Source: Strongylocentrotus droebachiensis (taxonomy: Eukaryota > Echinodermata > Echinoidea > Camarodonta > Strongylocentrotidae). From it: 64,000 nt of DNA. Of this stretch, positions 10,690 to 22,599 are shown in pieces. Under the pieces are notes generated by a model, which saw only the letters and a program-made list of their open reading frames with translations, was not told the DNA's origin and ran no database searches. Within the stretch, counting starts at the first letter, position 1. Every line of letters starts with the position of its first letter. The stretch spans positions 1 through 64,000 of the forward strand of contig JAVYIG010009899.1 of the NCBI GenBank assembly GCA_035222895.1, given 5' to 3'. Position numbers and translations under genes: made by a program.

Positions 10690-10770
10690 TCAAGTTCCCA
10701 GCTATCTATCTATGATCTATGTATCTATCTGTCTTTCTATCACCATCTTCCAATCTATCTCTCTATAATA
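10690..10770. repeat. Degenerate (ATCT)n tract
   Basis: Interrupted CTAT/ATCT repeats between the foldback and the GTTTAAA array. Confidence 0.6.
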
Positions 10771-10784
10771 TCACTGTTAGACAA

Positions 10785-11065
10785 AAATTAAACAAGTTGT
10801 TTAAATTATTGTAAACAACCACAAGTTAACCGGTGAATCGCTCAACTGTTGTTTACAAATTAGAAAAACTTTTAAACAACAGTTGTTTAGTAATAAAATT
10901 GCACAACTCGGTTGTTTAAAGCAAGTTGTGTAGATGTTAAACAATAATGTTTAAATTACTAAGCAACTGTTTTTTATTCAATATTACTGCACAACTGGGT
11001 TGTTTAAAAGGAGTTGCTTAACTGTTTAATGGTCAGTATTACCTGGTTGTTTAAATTTGTGAAAT
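10785..11065. repeat. GTTGTTTAAA-rich degenerate array
   Basis: The motif GTTGTTTAAA or its complement TTTAAACAAC/TTAAACAAT occurs about ten times in 280 bases, in both orientations, with CACAACTSGGTTGTTTAAA recurring. Its style resembles the ACGTT arrays (short motif, both strands) with a different motif. It could be a small element's subterminal repeats. Confidence 0.6.
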
Positions 11066-11236
11066 GACCTACTGGAACCACTCCTGCAATAATCACAAAG
11101 ATTACACTGTAACATGTAGAGCTTGTTGCCAATTTATTTCAACATTTGTTCATCATATTCATTTGACAGTGACAAATGAGGTCACTTTCGGCATATCGTG
11201 AATCGCGTGGCAAAATTGTAGATTATTTTTTTTAAC

Positions 11237-11279
<43 letters not shown>

Positions 11280-12340
11280 ATGGGGCGGCAGGAAGGGGGT
11301 CGGACGATATTTTTTACATTTTTTTACAATGTACTATACTCCCAAATGCCCTGCAGTTTGTATCTTTATTTTTTTTTAAATTTAAGTAAATTTTCTTAAT
11401 CACATTATCTTTCATATACAATTAGGTAAAATGGAGAATGACATTTAATTCGATTTTCCTTCTTTACTGCGTTCAATTCTGATCATCCTTTGCAAACTGT
11501 GCACAAGTTCTTTTGAATCAACAGGCTACATGCCGCTATAATGGTGTTTATTCTTGTTTCTGCTATAGCGCCATCTAATGGGGAAAGACAGTACAGGGAC
11601 ACGGAATTCTGTGTACAGGGATGCCTGCTGATACCGGCTTCTCGGATACCAATCTTCAACAAAAAAAATCCAGAGGAAAAAATGGCCACAAAAGGTCACT
11701 TTCCACGTCATTCATTATTCAATCGTTATACGGTTTCGTTTATGCCTCCGTCGTCCAATTTATTCAGCCAAACATGCTAAGTATTTCCAAATACATTGCT
11801 TTCATGAAGCCGATGAAAGGGTACTATAACTAACACGTCATAGACCTACCCTTTTGGGTTTCTCACCACCGACTAAATTGGTTTATTACAACAATAAATT
11901 ATTATTCGAATTATAAAGCCTCAGCATGACAGACAACACGTGGTGTACAAAGTCATGCATGGTCTATGCAGGCTCCTATAGGAAAAGAGTGAATTGACAT
12001 AATTTAAGCGAATGCAAAAATACATGAACAGTGAAGAAGAAAATAATTGAATTGCTGGACAGGCCTTCTTAGCTAGCCTGCCTCAAACCACACCGACCAG
12101 CCCTTTTAGCCAGAATATCAAATGGCCCACGGGAAAACTCTTCAATCTACCTATGTTTAGTCCGTCCTTGTAGTAATACATTGCGCAAGTTTTATGATTT
12201 TGTTTCCTTAGGGCCGCGGGGTGTACGCCCCCCCCCCCCCCCCATTTTTTGTTCTGTTTGCCTGGGGAGGTATCCTAAAACTTTTTTAACTCAGATATTC
12301 CCGTATCTTCACTATTAAAACAAAATTGGTATTCTGAAAA
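11066..12340. other. Intergenic, no gene recognised
   Basis: Contains a (GA)n run at 11240-11278 and a C run near 12229-12243. Short overlapping frames around 11480-11830 show no family features; AGCGCCATCTAATGG near 11568 is a commonly repeated string. Nothing else is supported. Confidence 0.4.
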
Positions 12341-12343
12341 TTC

Positions 12344-12477
12344 TTGTATTTTTTTTTTGGGGGGGGGGGGGGTAGGCGTATGTGTTTTTCTCTCATAATT
12401 TGGTCTCCCCCTTCCTCCTTCCCTCTTTCTCTTTCTATTTCTCTCCCCCTCTCTTTCTCTCTCTATTTATATCTCTT

Positions 12478-12514
<37 letters not shown>

Positions 12515-12540
12515 TCCCCCCCTGTCTTTCCCAATATTTT

Positions 12541-12588
<48 letters not shown>

Positions 12589-12600
12589 ATCTTGATTCGT
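12344..12600. repeat. Pyrimidine tract with (CT)n
   Basis: A poly-T and poly-G start is followed by some 200 bases of CT-rich sequence with pure CT runs at 12485-12509 and 12548-12580. Ser/Leu-rich frames here are translations of the repeat. Confidence 0.85.
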
Positions 12601-13443
12601 GATAGTGGCTCAGCCTTCTTGGGTTTCTTTGGATTATCAAGGACCGTTGAGTTTTATTTTCAATTTAAAAAAAAAAAAGGAAAAAGAAAAGGAAAAAAAA
12701 GACCGTTTAATGTAAAAATAAATCAAGGAAGAAAAAAAGAGAACATGAAATCGAATGATATCATTCTGGCCAACGCCCATTTTACGACCTATAGTTAGAC
12801 CAATGACTGAATTCTGAGAAGAAGGAAAGAAAAACACAAATAAGGTCCGGAATCGTCATAATAATAAGCATATCAAATACTGCATGAAATTACAGGGTGA
12901 GGGGTACAACATAATTACGGCCTCTATAGAAAGTAGAATAGGGTAACTTTTTGGGGGAAATTTTAGAATGCGGTATAAAGGGGCCCGGGATGGCGGAAAT
13001 TGGCATTTCTTTTAATATATGGGGTCCCGTGCAGCATCCCCTGCCCCCCCCCCCCCCCCTCGTCGTCCGGGGTTGCGGGGGGGGGGGGTCGTAGATGTAA
13101 GTTGGGTGGGGCTTGGATGCTTGGGGGCGTTAGGAGTGAATTTGCATTGCAGAAACAGACCTCAAAATTGCTCTTCTTTTATTTCTTCTGTTTCCTCTTC
13201 CTCTCCTTCTTGTTGAATGTCAGAAGTTTTTAGATAATCCATGAAAGGTCAAGGGTCAAGACCTTAACCATACTCCTACCTGTTTGGGGGTGATTTGGTG
13301 TGTTACCCCCACTCCCCCACGCCCCCACGCCTCCACGCATCCCCTTCCGTCTGTGCCTCCTCCCCCTCCCCCTCGCCCAATAAATGACTACGCCAGTGTA
13401 TCGAATCCTCTTTCAGTTTCTGTCATATTTGTTCGTAGTTGGG
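12601..13443. other. Intergenic, homopolymers only
   Basis: A purine stretch (12666-12750), paired C and G runs around 13045-13090, and a C-rich tract at 13300-13380. No gene was recognised. Confidence 0.4.
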
Positions 13444-13636
13444 TCTTAAAGACCGTCAATACTATTGGGCCAGAAGGGATTAGACCACACAGCAAGGTCA
13501 CTAGGTGGCTATCTCATTACTCAGCTCTCAACTAACATAACAAAAAGAGGATCATGGGGGACCAACATGCACCGATTGGGGAAGCTTTCTATATAGAGGG
13601 AGCAAGTAGCTTCAAGTAGGACAGTGGGGCTTTAAG
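13444..13636. repeat. Dispersed ~190-bp repeat, copy 1
   Basis: Shares AGAAGGGATTAGACCACACA, GGTGGCTATCTCATTA, AGAGGATCATGGGGGACCAA and TTCTATATAGAGGGAGCAAG with copies at 44293-44499 and, inverted, 62633-62831. The ends are TTAAAG / CTTTAA, so a short-TIR MITE is possible. Confidence 0.7.
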
Positions 13637-13946
13637 CTAGAATGTCTAACGACATACATTAATTTCAATTTACCCCGGTGATGTCAGTCTCATCGTTCAG
13701 CCCGACGCAGACGACCGTTTGCAATTTCTGCCCGGCCGGCCTACGACGCGTAGCGGGGGAAAAGTGATACTCATTGCCATGGGAACCGCAATCGATCGCC
13801 TGCTCATCGTGGGCTTCGTGAAGACAACCGAAGGAAGGTTGTTGACGTAGGTAGTGACGTCATTTGATAAGCGCCTCGCGTTGATTGAGCGGGAGTTCTA
13901 GGCAAAGGGGATAAAGGGTGTGTGCATGCATGGGATAAATTATTGC

Positions 13947-14860
13947 GAGAAAAAGGAGACACTGACTAGAGATCTAGAGAGAGAGGGAGAAAAAGGAGAC
14001 ACTGACTAGAGATCTAGAGAGAGAGAGAGAAAAAGGAGACACTGACTAGAGATCTAGAGAGAGAGAGAGAGAAAAAGGAGACACTGACTAGAGATCTAGA
14101 GAGAGAGGGAGAAAAAGGAGACACTGACTAGAGATCTAGAGAGAGAGAGAGAGAAAAAGGAGACACTGACTAGAGATCTAGAGAGAGAGAGAGAGAGAAA
14201 GGAGACACTGACTAGAGATCTAGAGAGAGAGAGAGAAAAAGGAGACACTGACTAGAGATCTAGAGAGAGAGAAAAAAAGGAGACACTGACTAGAGATCTA
14301 GAGAGAGAGAGAGAGAGAAAAAGGAGACACTGACTAGAGATCTAGAGAGAGAGAGAGAGAAAAAGGAGACACTGACTAGAGATCTAGAGAGAGAGAGAGA
14401 AAAAGGAGACACTGACTAGAGATCTAGAGAGAGAGAGAAAAAGGAGACACTGACTAGAGATCTAGAGAGAGAGAGAAAAAGGAGACACTGACTAGAGATC
14501 AAGAGAGAGAGAGAGAGAAAAAGGAGACACTGACTAGAGATCTAGAGAGAGAGAGAGAGAGAAAAAGGAGACAATGACTAGAGATCTAGAGAGAGAGAGA
14601 GAAAAAGGAGACACTGACTAGAGATCTAGAGAGAGAGAGAGAAAAAAAGGAGACACTGACTAGAGATCTAGAGAGAGAGAGAGAAAAAGGAGACACTGAC
14701 TAGAGATCTAGAGAGAGAGAGAGAAAAAGGAGACACTGACTAGAGATCTAGAGAGAGAGAGAGAAAAAGGAGACACTGACTAGAGATCTAGAGAGAGAGA
14801 GAAAAGGGAGACACTGACTAGAGATCTAGAGAGAGAGAGAGAGAGAGAGAGATAGTGAGA
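13947..14860. repeat. 22-copy ~41-bp minisatellite
   Basis: The unit GGAGACACTGACTAGAGATC followed by TAGAGAGAGAGA and AAAA is present about 22 times. The 20-base core is almost invariant (one copy has GACAATGAC, one has GATCAAGAG), while the (GA)n joint varies in length. This suggests slippage in the joint and homogenisation of the core. Confidence 0.95.
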
Positions 14861-15262
14861 GAAGGGGGAGGGAGAGAAAGAGGGTGATAGATTATATAGT
14901 ATATAGAGAGCGAGAGAGGAGGAGAAAGAGGGGGGGCGAGCTTCGTTGTAACACAATTTCCATGCGGGATATCGTCGCTTGCCCGAATAATTATGTAGAA
15001 TTTTCCTGTATTTTAAGCTTGCGAAAGCCTGACCAGCCACAAACTTGAATATCATTCTCATTTAAAACGTGATTTAGATTTCATCCACCGAAAGTATTTA
15101 TTAGACAACCTGTCCGACCGATTTTGATGTTCCCTGACAGAATATGAGCCTGAAGGTTATATTGGTTCTTTTATGATTATCGGGGCTGTATCTCCCACCC
15201 GGGCATCCTCCTATTCATTTTGTTTTACAATGGAGGAGGGGTGGTGGTGGTTATTTTACCTG

Positions 15263-15448
15263 ACTGTTGAAGAAAGCATAAATGCTTGTATTAGTAAACA
15301 ACCAGACGGCCGACGGCCTTGGGTCCTCTCCGAGGGACCTGGTAATGAGGATTAATGCCTTACCAAAGGGCACTAGCGAATCCCCTTTGTTTCGAACCCG
15401 GGTCACCGGATTACGAGACCACTGCTCTACCGACTGAGCTATCGCGCC
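15263..15448 (-). mobile_element. tRNA-derived SINE (Thr-like head)
   Basis: On the minus strand a tRNA-like head starts at 15448 with A box TAGCTCAGTCGG (15441-15430), a CTCGTAA anticodon-like loop (CGT) and B box GGGTTCGAAAC (15399-15389). The body holds AAGGCATTAATCCTCATTAC and a tail ACTAATACAAGC. There is no 3' acceptor match, so this is a SINE, not a tRNA gene. The body motif AAGGCATTAATC is shared with the SINEs at 57179 and 62836. Confidence 0.75.
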
Positions 15449-16209
15449 TCCTCTTGTCTCAAAAGCTACAGAAAAACTGCAAGAGAGGGTCAGATCCTGG
15501 TATGGTTTCATTTTAAAAGAAAATCATCGTTAACAAAAGAGCAAATTTACAGATATGACCTCTCTATAGCTTTTTTCTTTCTCGTTTGTCTTATTTTTAT
15601 TCCTCGTTACTCGTAACAGACCATTAGATGGAATGGTTTCGGTCGTCTTGTTATTTCCTTAGTTTTGAATAAGAGGCTGGGCCAAATATTCAGCGGACAA
15701 ATATCCAAAAGCTGCATTTTTTTCATATAAGACTTAGATTTCTAATTTAAATCACTGTTCATTATTTTTCCAGGAAGCTCGGCATTACAGCTTAAGATAC
15801 CATAGTTAAAGGAAATGAAGCGCCAGAAAACTAATTATTCCATCTTTTAATCAGGATAGGTCCTGGGATAAGACAAATGGTTATAGCCAATAAGAGCAAA
15901 TTACCATACAAAAGTATTCCACAATTAAAATTTACGAAGTCAGAAATAGTTTGTTACTATACACAAGGAAAATCAAGGAAGAAATCAATTTATGTAAAAC
16001 TCTGCATTATTATTACAATTTTCTGCCTAGTGCTTTTCTCTGTTTGTTTAACCCTGAGATTATATATTTTAAAATGAGAAATTAAAGGAAATCTATAGTT
16101 AATATGCTTAGACCAGATATAGTTTAAATTCCTTCGAGAAACCCTCATTTTGAGTTGCTGTCACGGAAATATTTTACAAACGCCCTCTTACGGTGAAGTG
16201 TTTATTTCA

Positions 16210-16210
<1 letters not shown>

Positions 16211-16275
<65 letters not shown>

Positions 16276-16500
16276 CTTTCTCTCTCCTTCTCTTTCTTTC
16301 TTTACTTCTATCTTCCTTCTTTAATTTTTGTTGGTCTTCCTTTCTTCCTTTCTCCCCTTTTTTTCTTTTTCCTCCTCCTCCTCCTCCTCCCCCCCCCCCG
16401 CTCTCTCTACCTCTCCTTTTTTCTATCTCTCTTTCTCTCCGCCTCTCTATTTAGTCTCCATCTCCCTATCCATCTCCCTATCTCCAGGTCTATCTATCAT
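16211..16500. repeat. Pyrimidine tract with (CT)n and (CCT)n
   Basis: CT repeats at 16211-16272, followed by TTCC, TCC and C-run sequence. It has no coding content beyond repeat translation. Confidence 0.85.
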
Positions 16501-16509
16501 TTTTAGTCA

Positions 16510-17160
16510 TCCCTTGGCCTTTCTACCTCATAATTTGGTGTTTTTTTTTTTGGGGGGGGGATTTCATTTTCTGCATTCATGTATTAAGTACACAGTTTTT
16601 CGATAACAATAATGATATAAAGTACAATCATTATTTTTCTGACAATAAATCATAAATAAGCAAATACATATAGATATATGAATTGTTATTTTCAAAACGA
16701 AATGAAAAACTGTCATACATACTAAATTTTCTCCAACATTATAAAACATTATACAATTATTTGCGAAAGAAGGACTGTCATTGTAAGCAGATTGCTTGAT
16801 AATACGACAGCCCCAGACAAAGCTCATGAAATAGATTATCATTGACAAGGCCAAGCCGAAGACCTATCCTTCATTATTATCTTGTAAGTTTTCTTTTCTA
16901 TGAATAACTTGCCCATTATTATTAAAATTGTTTTCGATCACAAAAATAAACACCAACAAAAAATTATGCAAGATGAGCCAAAATATCCTCTTTTCTTTGG
17001 AGGACCAGCGAGGCTATTAATTGTAATCAAATAATAATATAGGTAATTGTTATATCTCTTTTTGTTATAGTCTGTGAATATTTGGCCCATAATATATCCG
17101 ACCTAATCTGTTTTAAATCCAACCTTTTCATCGACGAAAATACCATTACTATTTAAAACC
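16510..17160. other. AT-rich intergenic, nothing recognised
   Basis: No ORF with family features, no inverted repeat and no RNA gene were seen here. Confidence 0.4.
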
Positions 17161-17164
17161 ACAA

Positions 17165-17560
17165 GCAGTATTACCAACAACATCCCCACCATCACCACCA
17201 GCACCTCCACCACCACACCACCATCAGCACCACCACCACAACCAGTACCACCTACACCACCTACAGCACAACCATTACCACCCCAACCACCACCACCACC
17301 ACCATCACCACCACCACCACCACAACCATCACCATTAACACCTACACCACCACCACCTACCGCACAACTATTACCACCTCCACCACCACCACCACCACCA
17401 CCACCACCACCACCACCATCACCACCACCTACAGCACAACTATTACCACCTCCACCACCACCACCACCACCACCACAACCATTACCACCTCCATTACCAC
17501 CACCACCACCACCACCACCACCATCACCACCACCGTCCATCACCACTACCAACAACACCA
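17165..17560. repeat. (CCA)n trinucleotide tract, ~400 bp
   Basis: Dense CCA/CCACAA/CCATTA repeats with higher-order blocks (ACCTACAGCACAACTATTAC recurring near 17360 and 17425). The minus strand reads as a long Gly-rich frame because GGT/GGN repeats lack stops; I do not call it a gene. Confidence 0.9.
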
Positions 17561-18632
17561 CCACCTCAACACTTGATGGAGTGAATACTGATTTAACCTG
17601 TAGACCTCTAGGAAGACAAATTGTATATAAAGACCCCCCCCCCGCCTTTTTTTTTGTTTTCCTTGAATTATTGTTCAAATGTTGTTGTTGTTGTTGTTGT
17701 TTTGTAATACTGGAACCTTTAAAGACCACTTGCTTTAATGAAACAGCGCTTTGGGCTTTTCTTTTCTCCCTTGAGCGGTCTTTAAGAACAGGTTTTTCAC
17801 TTTACAATAAAGACCTAATTAAGGGTTTAGTATTGGATGTGTGATAACGGGCACCAACCCTGTAATCATGGACCTAGCATTAGAAGTAGGTCCGTGCTGT
17901 AACCCTCTGCTTTTGCCATCAAATTGAAGCTTGGCTAACTAGGGGCATCGATGGGGGGGGGGGGCAGGGGCAAACGCCCCTCTCTATAAATTGACTATGA
18001 AATCAGTATGCCTTCATCCTGTTGTAATCCCAACTGAATATTTTTTTTAAAGTCAACAATCTGTCAAGCTGAAATATGACTAGGCAGTTTTTTTTCTCCT
18101 CTCCCTCATTTGTATGACACTGAATATGATTCTGATATGATTTTAACATGTTTTAACAACAACTGATCGCAATTTTCGTCAACGGTCTTACCTGTAAGTT
18201 TTAACAAGACCGACATGTTCCCTTTCACACCCTTTTTTTGTTGTTATGCCATCTTAGATATATTAGGAATCTGCATGTTTATTCATCTGTATTGTTATTG
18301 TTTTTCTGTTTGCGATTTCCAGAAGAAAGTCTGTCAAATCAGTAGTTCGTTATTTCCACATTTAGGCTGGTAAAATACCAGCAAAAAATATATATATTCG
18401 AAGGAAGAAGAAAGAAAATGTAGTTTCTTAGTTTCCAATCAATTAATCAGTTTTGAAATTGAAGAAAAACATCACAGACTGTTTAAAGGAAAACGTATTA
18501 TTAGTTTTAAAAAAAGGGGGGGGGGGCTGTACGAAACCATACATTTTTTTGTTGGAAGAAAAAAAACACATTTTGTTTTTGAGCTTAGCGATTGCGATCT
18601 CGATCTCATTCGATATCTCAGTACTGAGGAAA
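17561..18632. other. SIK3 5' flank
   Basis: Upstream of SIK3 exon 1. It holds a C run (17633-17642), (GTT)n at 17682-17700 and G runs near 17953 and 18516. No TATA box is evident near the presumed start. The frame upstream of the SIK3 ATG is open from 18453 but low-complexity, so it is best read as 5'UTR or flank. Confidence 0.4.
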
Positions 18633-18797
18633 ATGGCGTCCAGCCGTCAGCCGCCGAATAGCGGCGGTCATGGAATATCAAATACTTCTAGACCAAGAGG
18701 ACAAATACGTGTTGGACAATATGAAATTGAGAAAGCAATTGGAAAAGGAAATTTTGCCGTGGTCAAATTAGCAACCCATGTACCAACGAGAACAAAG
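18633..18797 (+). CDS. SIK3: Salt-inducible kinase 3 (SIK3/QSK), exon 1
   Basis: Encodes residues 1-55 of an AMPK-related Ser/Thr kinase of the SIK family, which is activated by LKB1 and restrained by PKA in known animals and phosphorylates CRTC coactivators and class IIa HDACs. Visible here: a short Ser/Gly/Pro-rich N-terminus (MASSRQPPNSGGHGIS), then the kinase start QYEIEKAIGKGNFAVVK with the Gly-rich loop GKGNFAV at residues 37-43. YEI..IGKGNFAVVK.ATH is closer to remembered SIK3 than to SIK1/2. The exon ends in phase 0 at AAAG|GTAAAA. The ATG at 18633 was chosen because the SIK-like sequence begins there; the upstream open frame is low-complexity. Confidence 0.9.
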
Positions 18798-19465
18798 GTA
18801 AAATCTATATTTTGTTGGGACGTTACGTTCTTGCTGGCATGCAGATGTTTGTGTATTGCCGGTAGGGTTTCTGTGTAGCATGCAAGCACGGGCCATTGCA
18901 TCCACTACGGGTTTGTGTTGTGGGATAGTGGGCATGCGCTGGCGTCGTGTTGGCGATCGCACGCGATGTGCGTGTGTAGCTAGCTGCCGACGTCCGACTG
19001 CTGTAAATTTACCAAGTCCGATCCAAGAAGGCAATGAATATCTAAGAAAAAATGTGCTTCTTCTGATGATGGTCTTGAAATAGATCTACATATTCTTCAT
19101 TTCAAGCAGCCGTGGTATTCTCAGACTCGGTCAATCAAAAAGCAGGTATCTCCTGGATTGGGGTTATTACAAAAATTAAAGAACATTTCTGTTGTGACTG
19201 TGTTGTAACTTATTTGCTGTAGTTGAGGTGGCCATGCATGGGGGTTGGGGGCACCTTAACCTCACCATATACAATTTGTTTACAAACCAATAAAATCCTT
19301 AAACAATCTAGATCTAATATAAATAAGTATAATAGGCCTAGATCTAAGTGTAGTTTTTATTCAGTGTTTATCATATCTTGGTTGCACATCTGTTTTGGAG
19401 TTGACTGGTAGACCCTACTGTACTTGGTAACTAACAGTAACATGCATAATTACGAGCGAGGAATG

Positions 19466-19647
19466 CAGAGACGCCAAGTACAAAGATCTGCATTGCGTGA
19501 CATTTTCATTATTTGATGCAAGGGTATAACACATGATAGGGTATAGCGTTTTTTTTAAATCTAACACGCGCGTCGTGCGTGAGAGCATTTTCAGACCCTC
19601 AAAATGAGTGATGTCACGCCTGCAATGCGTGACACTTGGTAGCTCTG
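19466..19647. mobile_element. hAT-like MITE, 182 bp, TSD GGAATG (copy 1)
   Basis: Termini CAGAGACGCCAAGT and ACTTGGTAGCTCTG are imperfect inverted repeats. Exact GGAATG duplications lie at 19460-19465 and 19648-19653. The interior GCGTGACATTTTCAT, GGTATAGCGTTTTTT and GAGCATTTTCAGACCCTCAA matches the copy at 39662-39844. CAGRG termini are typical of hAT elements; the 6-bp duplication is shorter than the common 8 bp. Confidence 0.8.
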
Positions 19648-20762
19648 GGAATGTACATTTAAATTTCCAGTCATACTCATTGATTCTAAATATGGTTATC
19701 TCCTTTAAATTAGTTTAAAAAATCAAAACTCTGTTCGGTGCTGTCAATGTCATTAATCGAGAGGCAGTGCGTTTGTGGTGAGTGAAGGTGCAGGTGTGTG
19801 TTGGTATACAAATAATTCATGTTTGTGAGTGTATTTCACCATTACAAGGCATTAGCAGTAGGAGCCCTGGTTTGAGAATAAAGATCATCCGCCCAAACAA
19901 GGATTGTCTTCGTAAACGCGGACAGATGAATCCGCAAAAAAAAGGATCGTCCGCATTTTAGCTGGCGATTTTGATTTCCGATCCGCGTGTTGGCGATGCT
20001 AAAAACGGGTTACGCAATGATATTCTAAATGCATTTTACTGACTTGCCAGCGCACGGATAGGGAACTGGAACCCCGCAGACTGTCAAAGAAAAAGACGTC
20101 TGCGAAAATGCATTTTGTCAGGGTATACGAGGGTATCCTCGTTTATGCGGAAGATCCTCATTCTCGGACCAGCGCCGCCCCAACTGATACGCACTGCAGG
20201 TAGCCTCCAGTTTTGTACACAATAGGGTAATGATGTGACTTGTTGAGTTCAATGTCCATCTCACTGTGACTTTATAATACACATGTTACAAAATGCAGTA
20301 CATGTACATATTACAATTAAATGCACAAGTTAAAAACATGTATGCCTACTTTTGACAGAAATCATGTTGATTGCCATTTTGTAAATCAATATGTTGTTAG
20401 AATTAGAAGCATCATTTTAGGAAGTACACATGTACATGTACAGTTAGCTAGTGTAAAATTTGTTCAAAGGGTCTATTGTTAAAAAATATGTTAAGCTACT
20501 GTATGTGCACGTAATAATAGTTTAGTAGGCCTACCTACAGTAGGCCTAATAGAACATTAGTACACTGTGTGCTGTACGCCAGGAGTTCTTACATAAAAAT
20601 AAACCTTGACGGAATGAACAGTGTACTGTACTATCTTGTATGGTTTCTCTCAATGTACAGGGCACTATTAATTGTTACATACTTATTCTCAAAACGCACA
20701 TGTCTTGTTGGCTATCCACTTCCATGCAATTAAAGAGGCAAGCACTCATATTAAAGGCCCCT

Positions 20763-20918
20763 TTTAAACACAAAGGTTTGCAATCAATTGCAAAAATGAC
20801 AATGGCCAATCCAGATGATTAATGCATGCTCATGTTGTTCAAATGACTGACCAATAACCAATCAGATGTGTCATTTTAAATTTGCAATTGATCGCAAACA
20901 TTTGTGTTTTTAAAACAA
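20763..20918. mobile_element. Inverted-repeat MITE, ~155 bp
   Basis: TTTTAAACACAAAGGTTTGC with CAATTGCAAA (left) is mirrored by TTTGCAATTGATCGCAAA and TTTGTGTTTTTAAAA (right). The arms are about 45 bases and imperfect. Duplications were not resolved. Confidence 0.6.
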
Positions 20919-21056
20919 AATAATTTTCAATATTTGAAGATCCCGTTATGAATCGCCTGTGTTTGCTTTAATTTTTTGTTGCTTGCTTGCAGTTTAAATG
21001 CCCCTCCTGATGACAATTCATCAAATATATAGAGTTTACGATTAAGGCTGATTTTT

Positions 21057-21954
21057 GTCTCGCCTGCGTAGCATAAAGCGGCGGCGACGGCGGCGGTGGC
21101 GACGGCGTCAACATCAAAAACTTAACCTAAGGTTAAGTTTTTGAATTTTTGATATAATTTTAGGTTCTTAGTCAATGAAACTTTGACTATAGGGTAATCA
21201 AGTATCCCCAATCATGTGAGTAGAATTTCAGATCACAAAGTCAAGGTCAAAGGTCATTTCACGTCAACAGACTTGGACTATGTTGTAGCATCATCATCGA
21301 AAACTTAACCTATGGTTAAGTTTTTGAATTTTTGATATAATTTTGAAAGTATAAGTTCTTAGTCAATGAAACTTGGACTATAGGGTTATCAAGTCTCCCC
21401 AATCATGTGAGTAGAATTTCAGGTCACTAAGTTAAGGTCAAATGTCATTTAAGGTCAACAAACTTGGACTTTGTTGTGGCATCAACATCAAGATTTTCAA
21501 AATGCTTCTTCTTCGTTATTTTTCAACCGATTTTTATTCTGATTGTTTCATATGATAGGGCTAGGAGGGGAGTTTAAAACTTCTACACAGAATCGTGAAA
21601 TTCATTATCTATGCTAATTTATGCAAATTTATTCGAAATCACAAAAAATGCTTCTTCTCCTTCATTTCTCGACCGATTTGGATTTGGTTTGCTTTATCTG
21701 GTAGAGCTAACTTTGGTACACTAAAATTCTACACCAAATTTTGAAATTGTTCTCCATTAATTAATAATGGTAATTTATGCAAATGAAATGAAATTATGTC
21801 CCTTCCTGGGTATCAAATTTTTATTTTTTGACCAGTTCAAAAGTGTACCACATAAAATTTAGGATATTTGTTGTTGCGAGATACGGATGAGCGCTACACT
21901 GTACGTCATTGACGTTCTGGTTTATCATATTGAATTGCGTAATGCAGGCGAGAC
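21057..21954. mobile_element. ~0.9-kb element with GTCTCGCCTGC termini and internal 185-bp repeats
   Basis: GTCTCGCCTGCGT at 21057 is mirrored by GCAGGCGAGAC at 21944-21954. Just inside the left end is a GGCGGCGAC run. Two tandem units (about 21110-21295 and 21298-21480) share AACTTAACCTAWGGTTAAGTT, TTTTTGATATAATTTT, GTCAATGAAACTT and CAATCATGTGAGTAGAATTTC. The right half has paired TTCTTCTYCNTYATTTYTC motifs. It is non-coding. The GGTCAA-rich tandem unit is of a kind I recall from several marine invertebrate genomes. Confidence 0.55.
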
Positions 21955-21996
21955 CGCCGAGAGCGTTTCCCTTGTTTAAGGTTAGGTTTAGATTCA

Positions 21997-22135
21997 TTTA
22001 GATTTAAAGGGGAAGTCCACCCTGATAGTAGGTGCCTGTAATAGAACTTAGAAGCAGAAAAATGAGAGGAACAACAGGTCAGTGAAAGTTTGACCAAAAT
22101 TCCAATTAAAAGTATTAAAGAGAGTTATGAATTTT
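21997..22135. repeat. Dispersed repeat fragment (GGGGAAGTCCACCCTGAT)
   Basis: GGGGAAGTCCACCCTGATA, then AACAGGTCAGTGAAAGTTTGA. Related fragments at 29828-29920 and 34920-34975 share GGTCAGTGARAGTT, and 63612-63637 shares the inverted TCAGGGTGGACAT. It is a degenerate family of unknown class. Confidence 0.5.
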
Positions 22136-22242
22136 TTAAGTTCTCAAGAGAGCCATTGGTCAAATTGATTTTGTTTACTGAAATATTCACTTCAAAATAG
22201 AATCATACATGTACATGTACATGTACAACATAATACATACTG

Positions 22243-22588
22243 CAGACATGCCAACCTTCTTCAACAAAAAAAAGTATTCTTAAGAGCAAAAAACAGCATT
22301 TTTGAAAAAATCTCTCAACTTAACATATCGCCCAATCGAGCAGCTTAAAAAACCTGGCAGTACCACGTATACGTACCCGGATCGGAGCGCGACGTGCATA
22401 CATTACACGTAGGTTGTTCGCAATGTGCGCAGTTTGGGGCCTGTATTACCATCCTGCATGCATCGTTTGAAGATGTAGGTGCATAATACACGTACGACAC
22501 AAAGCCCATGATCAGAAATTAAGAAAAACGTCACTAAAAGCGAAAAAACAGAATAAATATGGCAAAAACGGAACAGTTGGCATCTCTG
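22243..22588. mobile_element. hAT-like MITE, 346 bp, TSD ATACTG
   Basis: Termini CAGACATGCCAAC and GTTGGCATCTCTG are inverted repeats, flanked by exact ATACTG at 22237-22242 and 22589-22594. The interior includes a CpG-rich stretch (22360-22400). It belongs with the CAGRGATGCCAA-type ends at 43489 and 55168. Confidence 0.8.
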
Positions 22589-22599
22589 ATACTGTACTA

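Noticed and set aside
13947-14860. CRISPR-like array of regularly spaced repeats
   Set aside because: The spacers are (GA)n of similar content, not unique sequences, and the genome is an animal's.
15375-15448. tRNA-Thr gene
   Set aside because: The acceptor stem has no 3' partner and a SINE body follows.
17103-17729. 208-codon Gly-rich minus-strand frame
   Set aside because: It is a translation of the (CCA)n tract; no start context, no domain, and the same tract is open in other frames.
18453-18632. N-terminal extension of SIK3 in frame with the ATG at 18633
   Set aside because: The frame is open but encodes low-complexity sequence with G and A runs and does not resemble SIK proteins, so it is taken as 5'UTR or flank.
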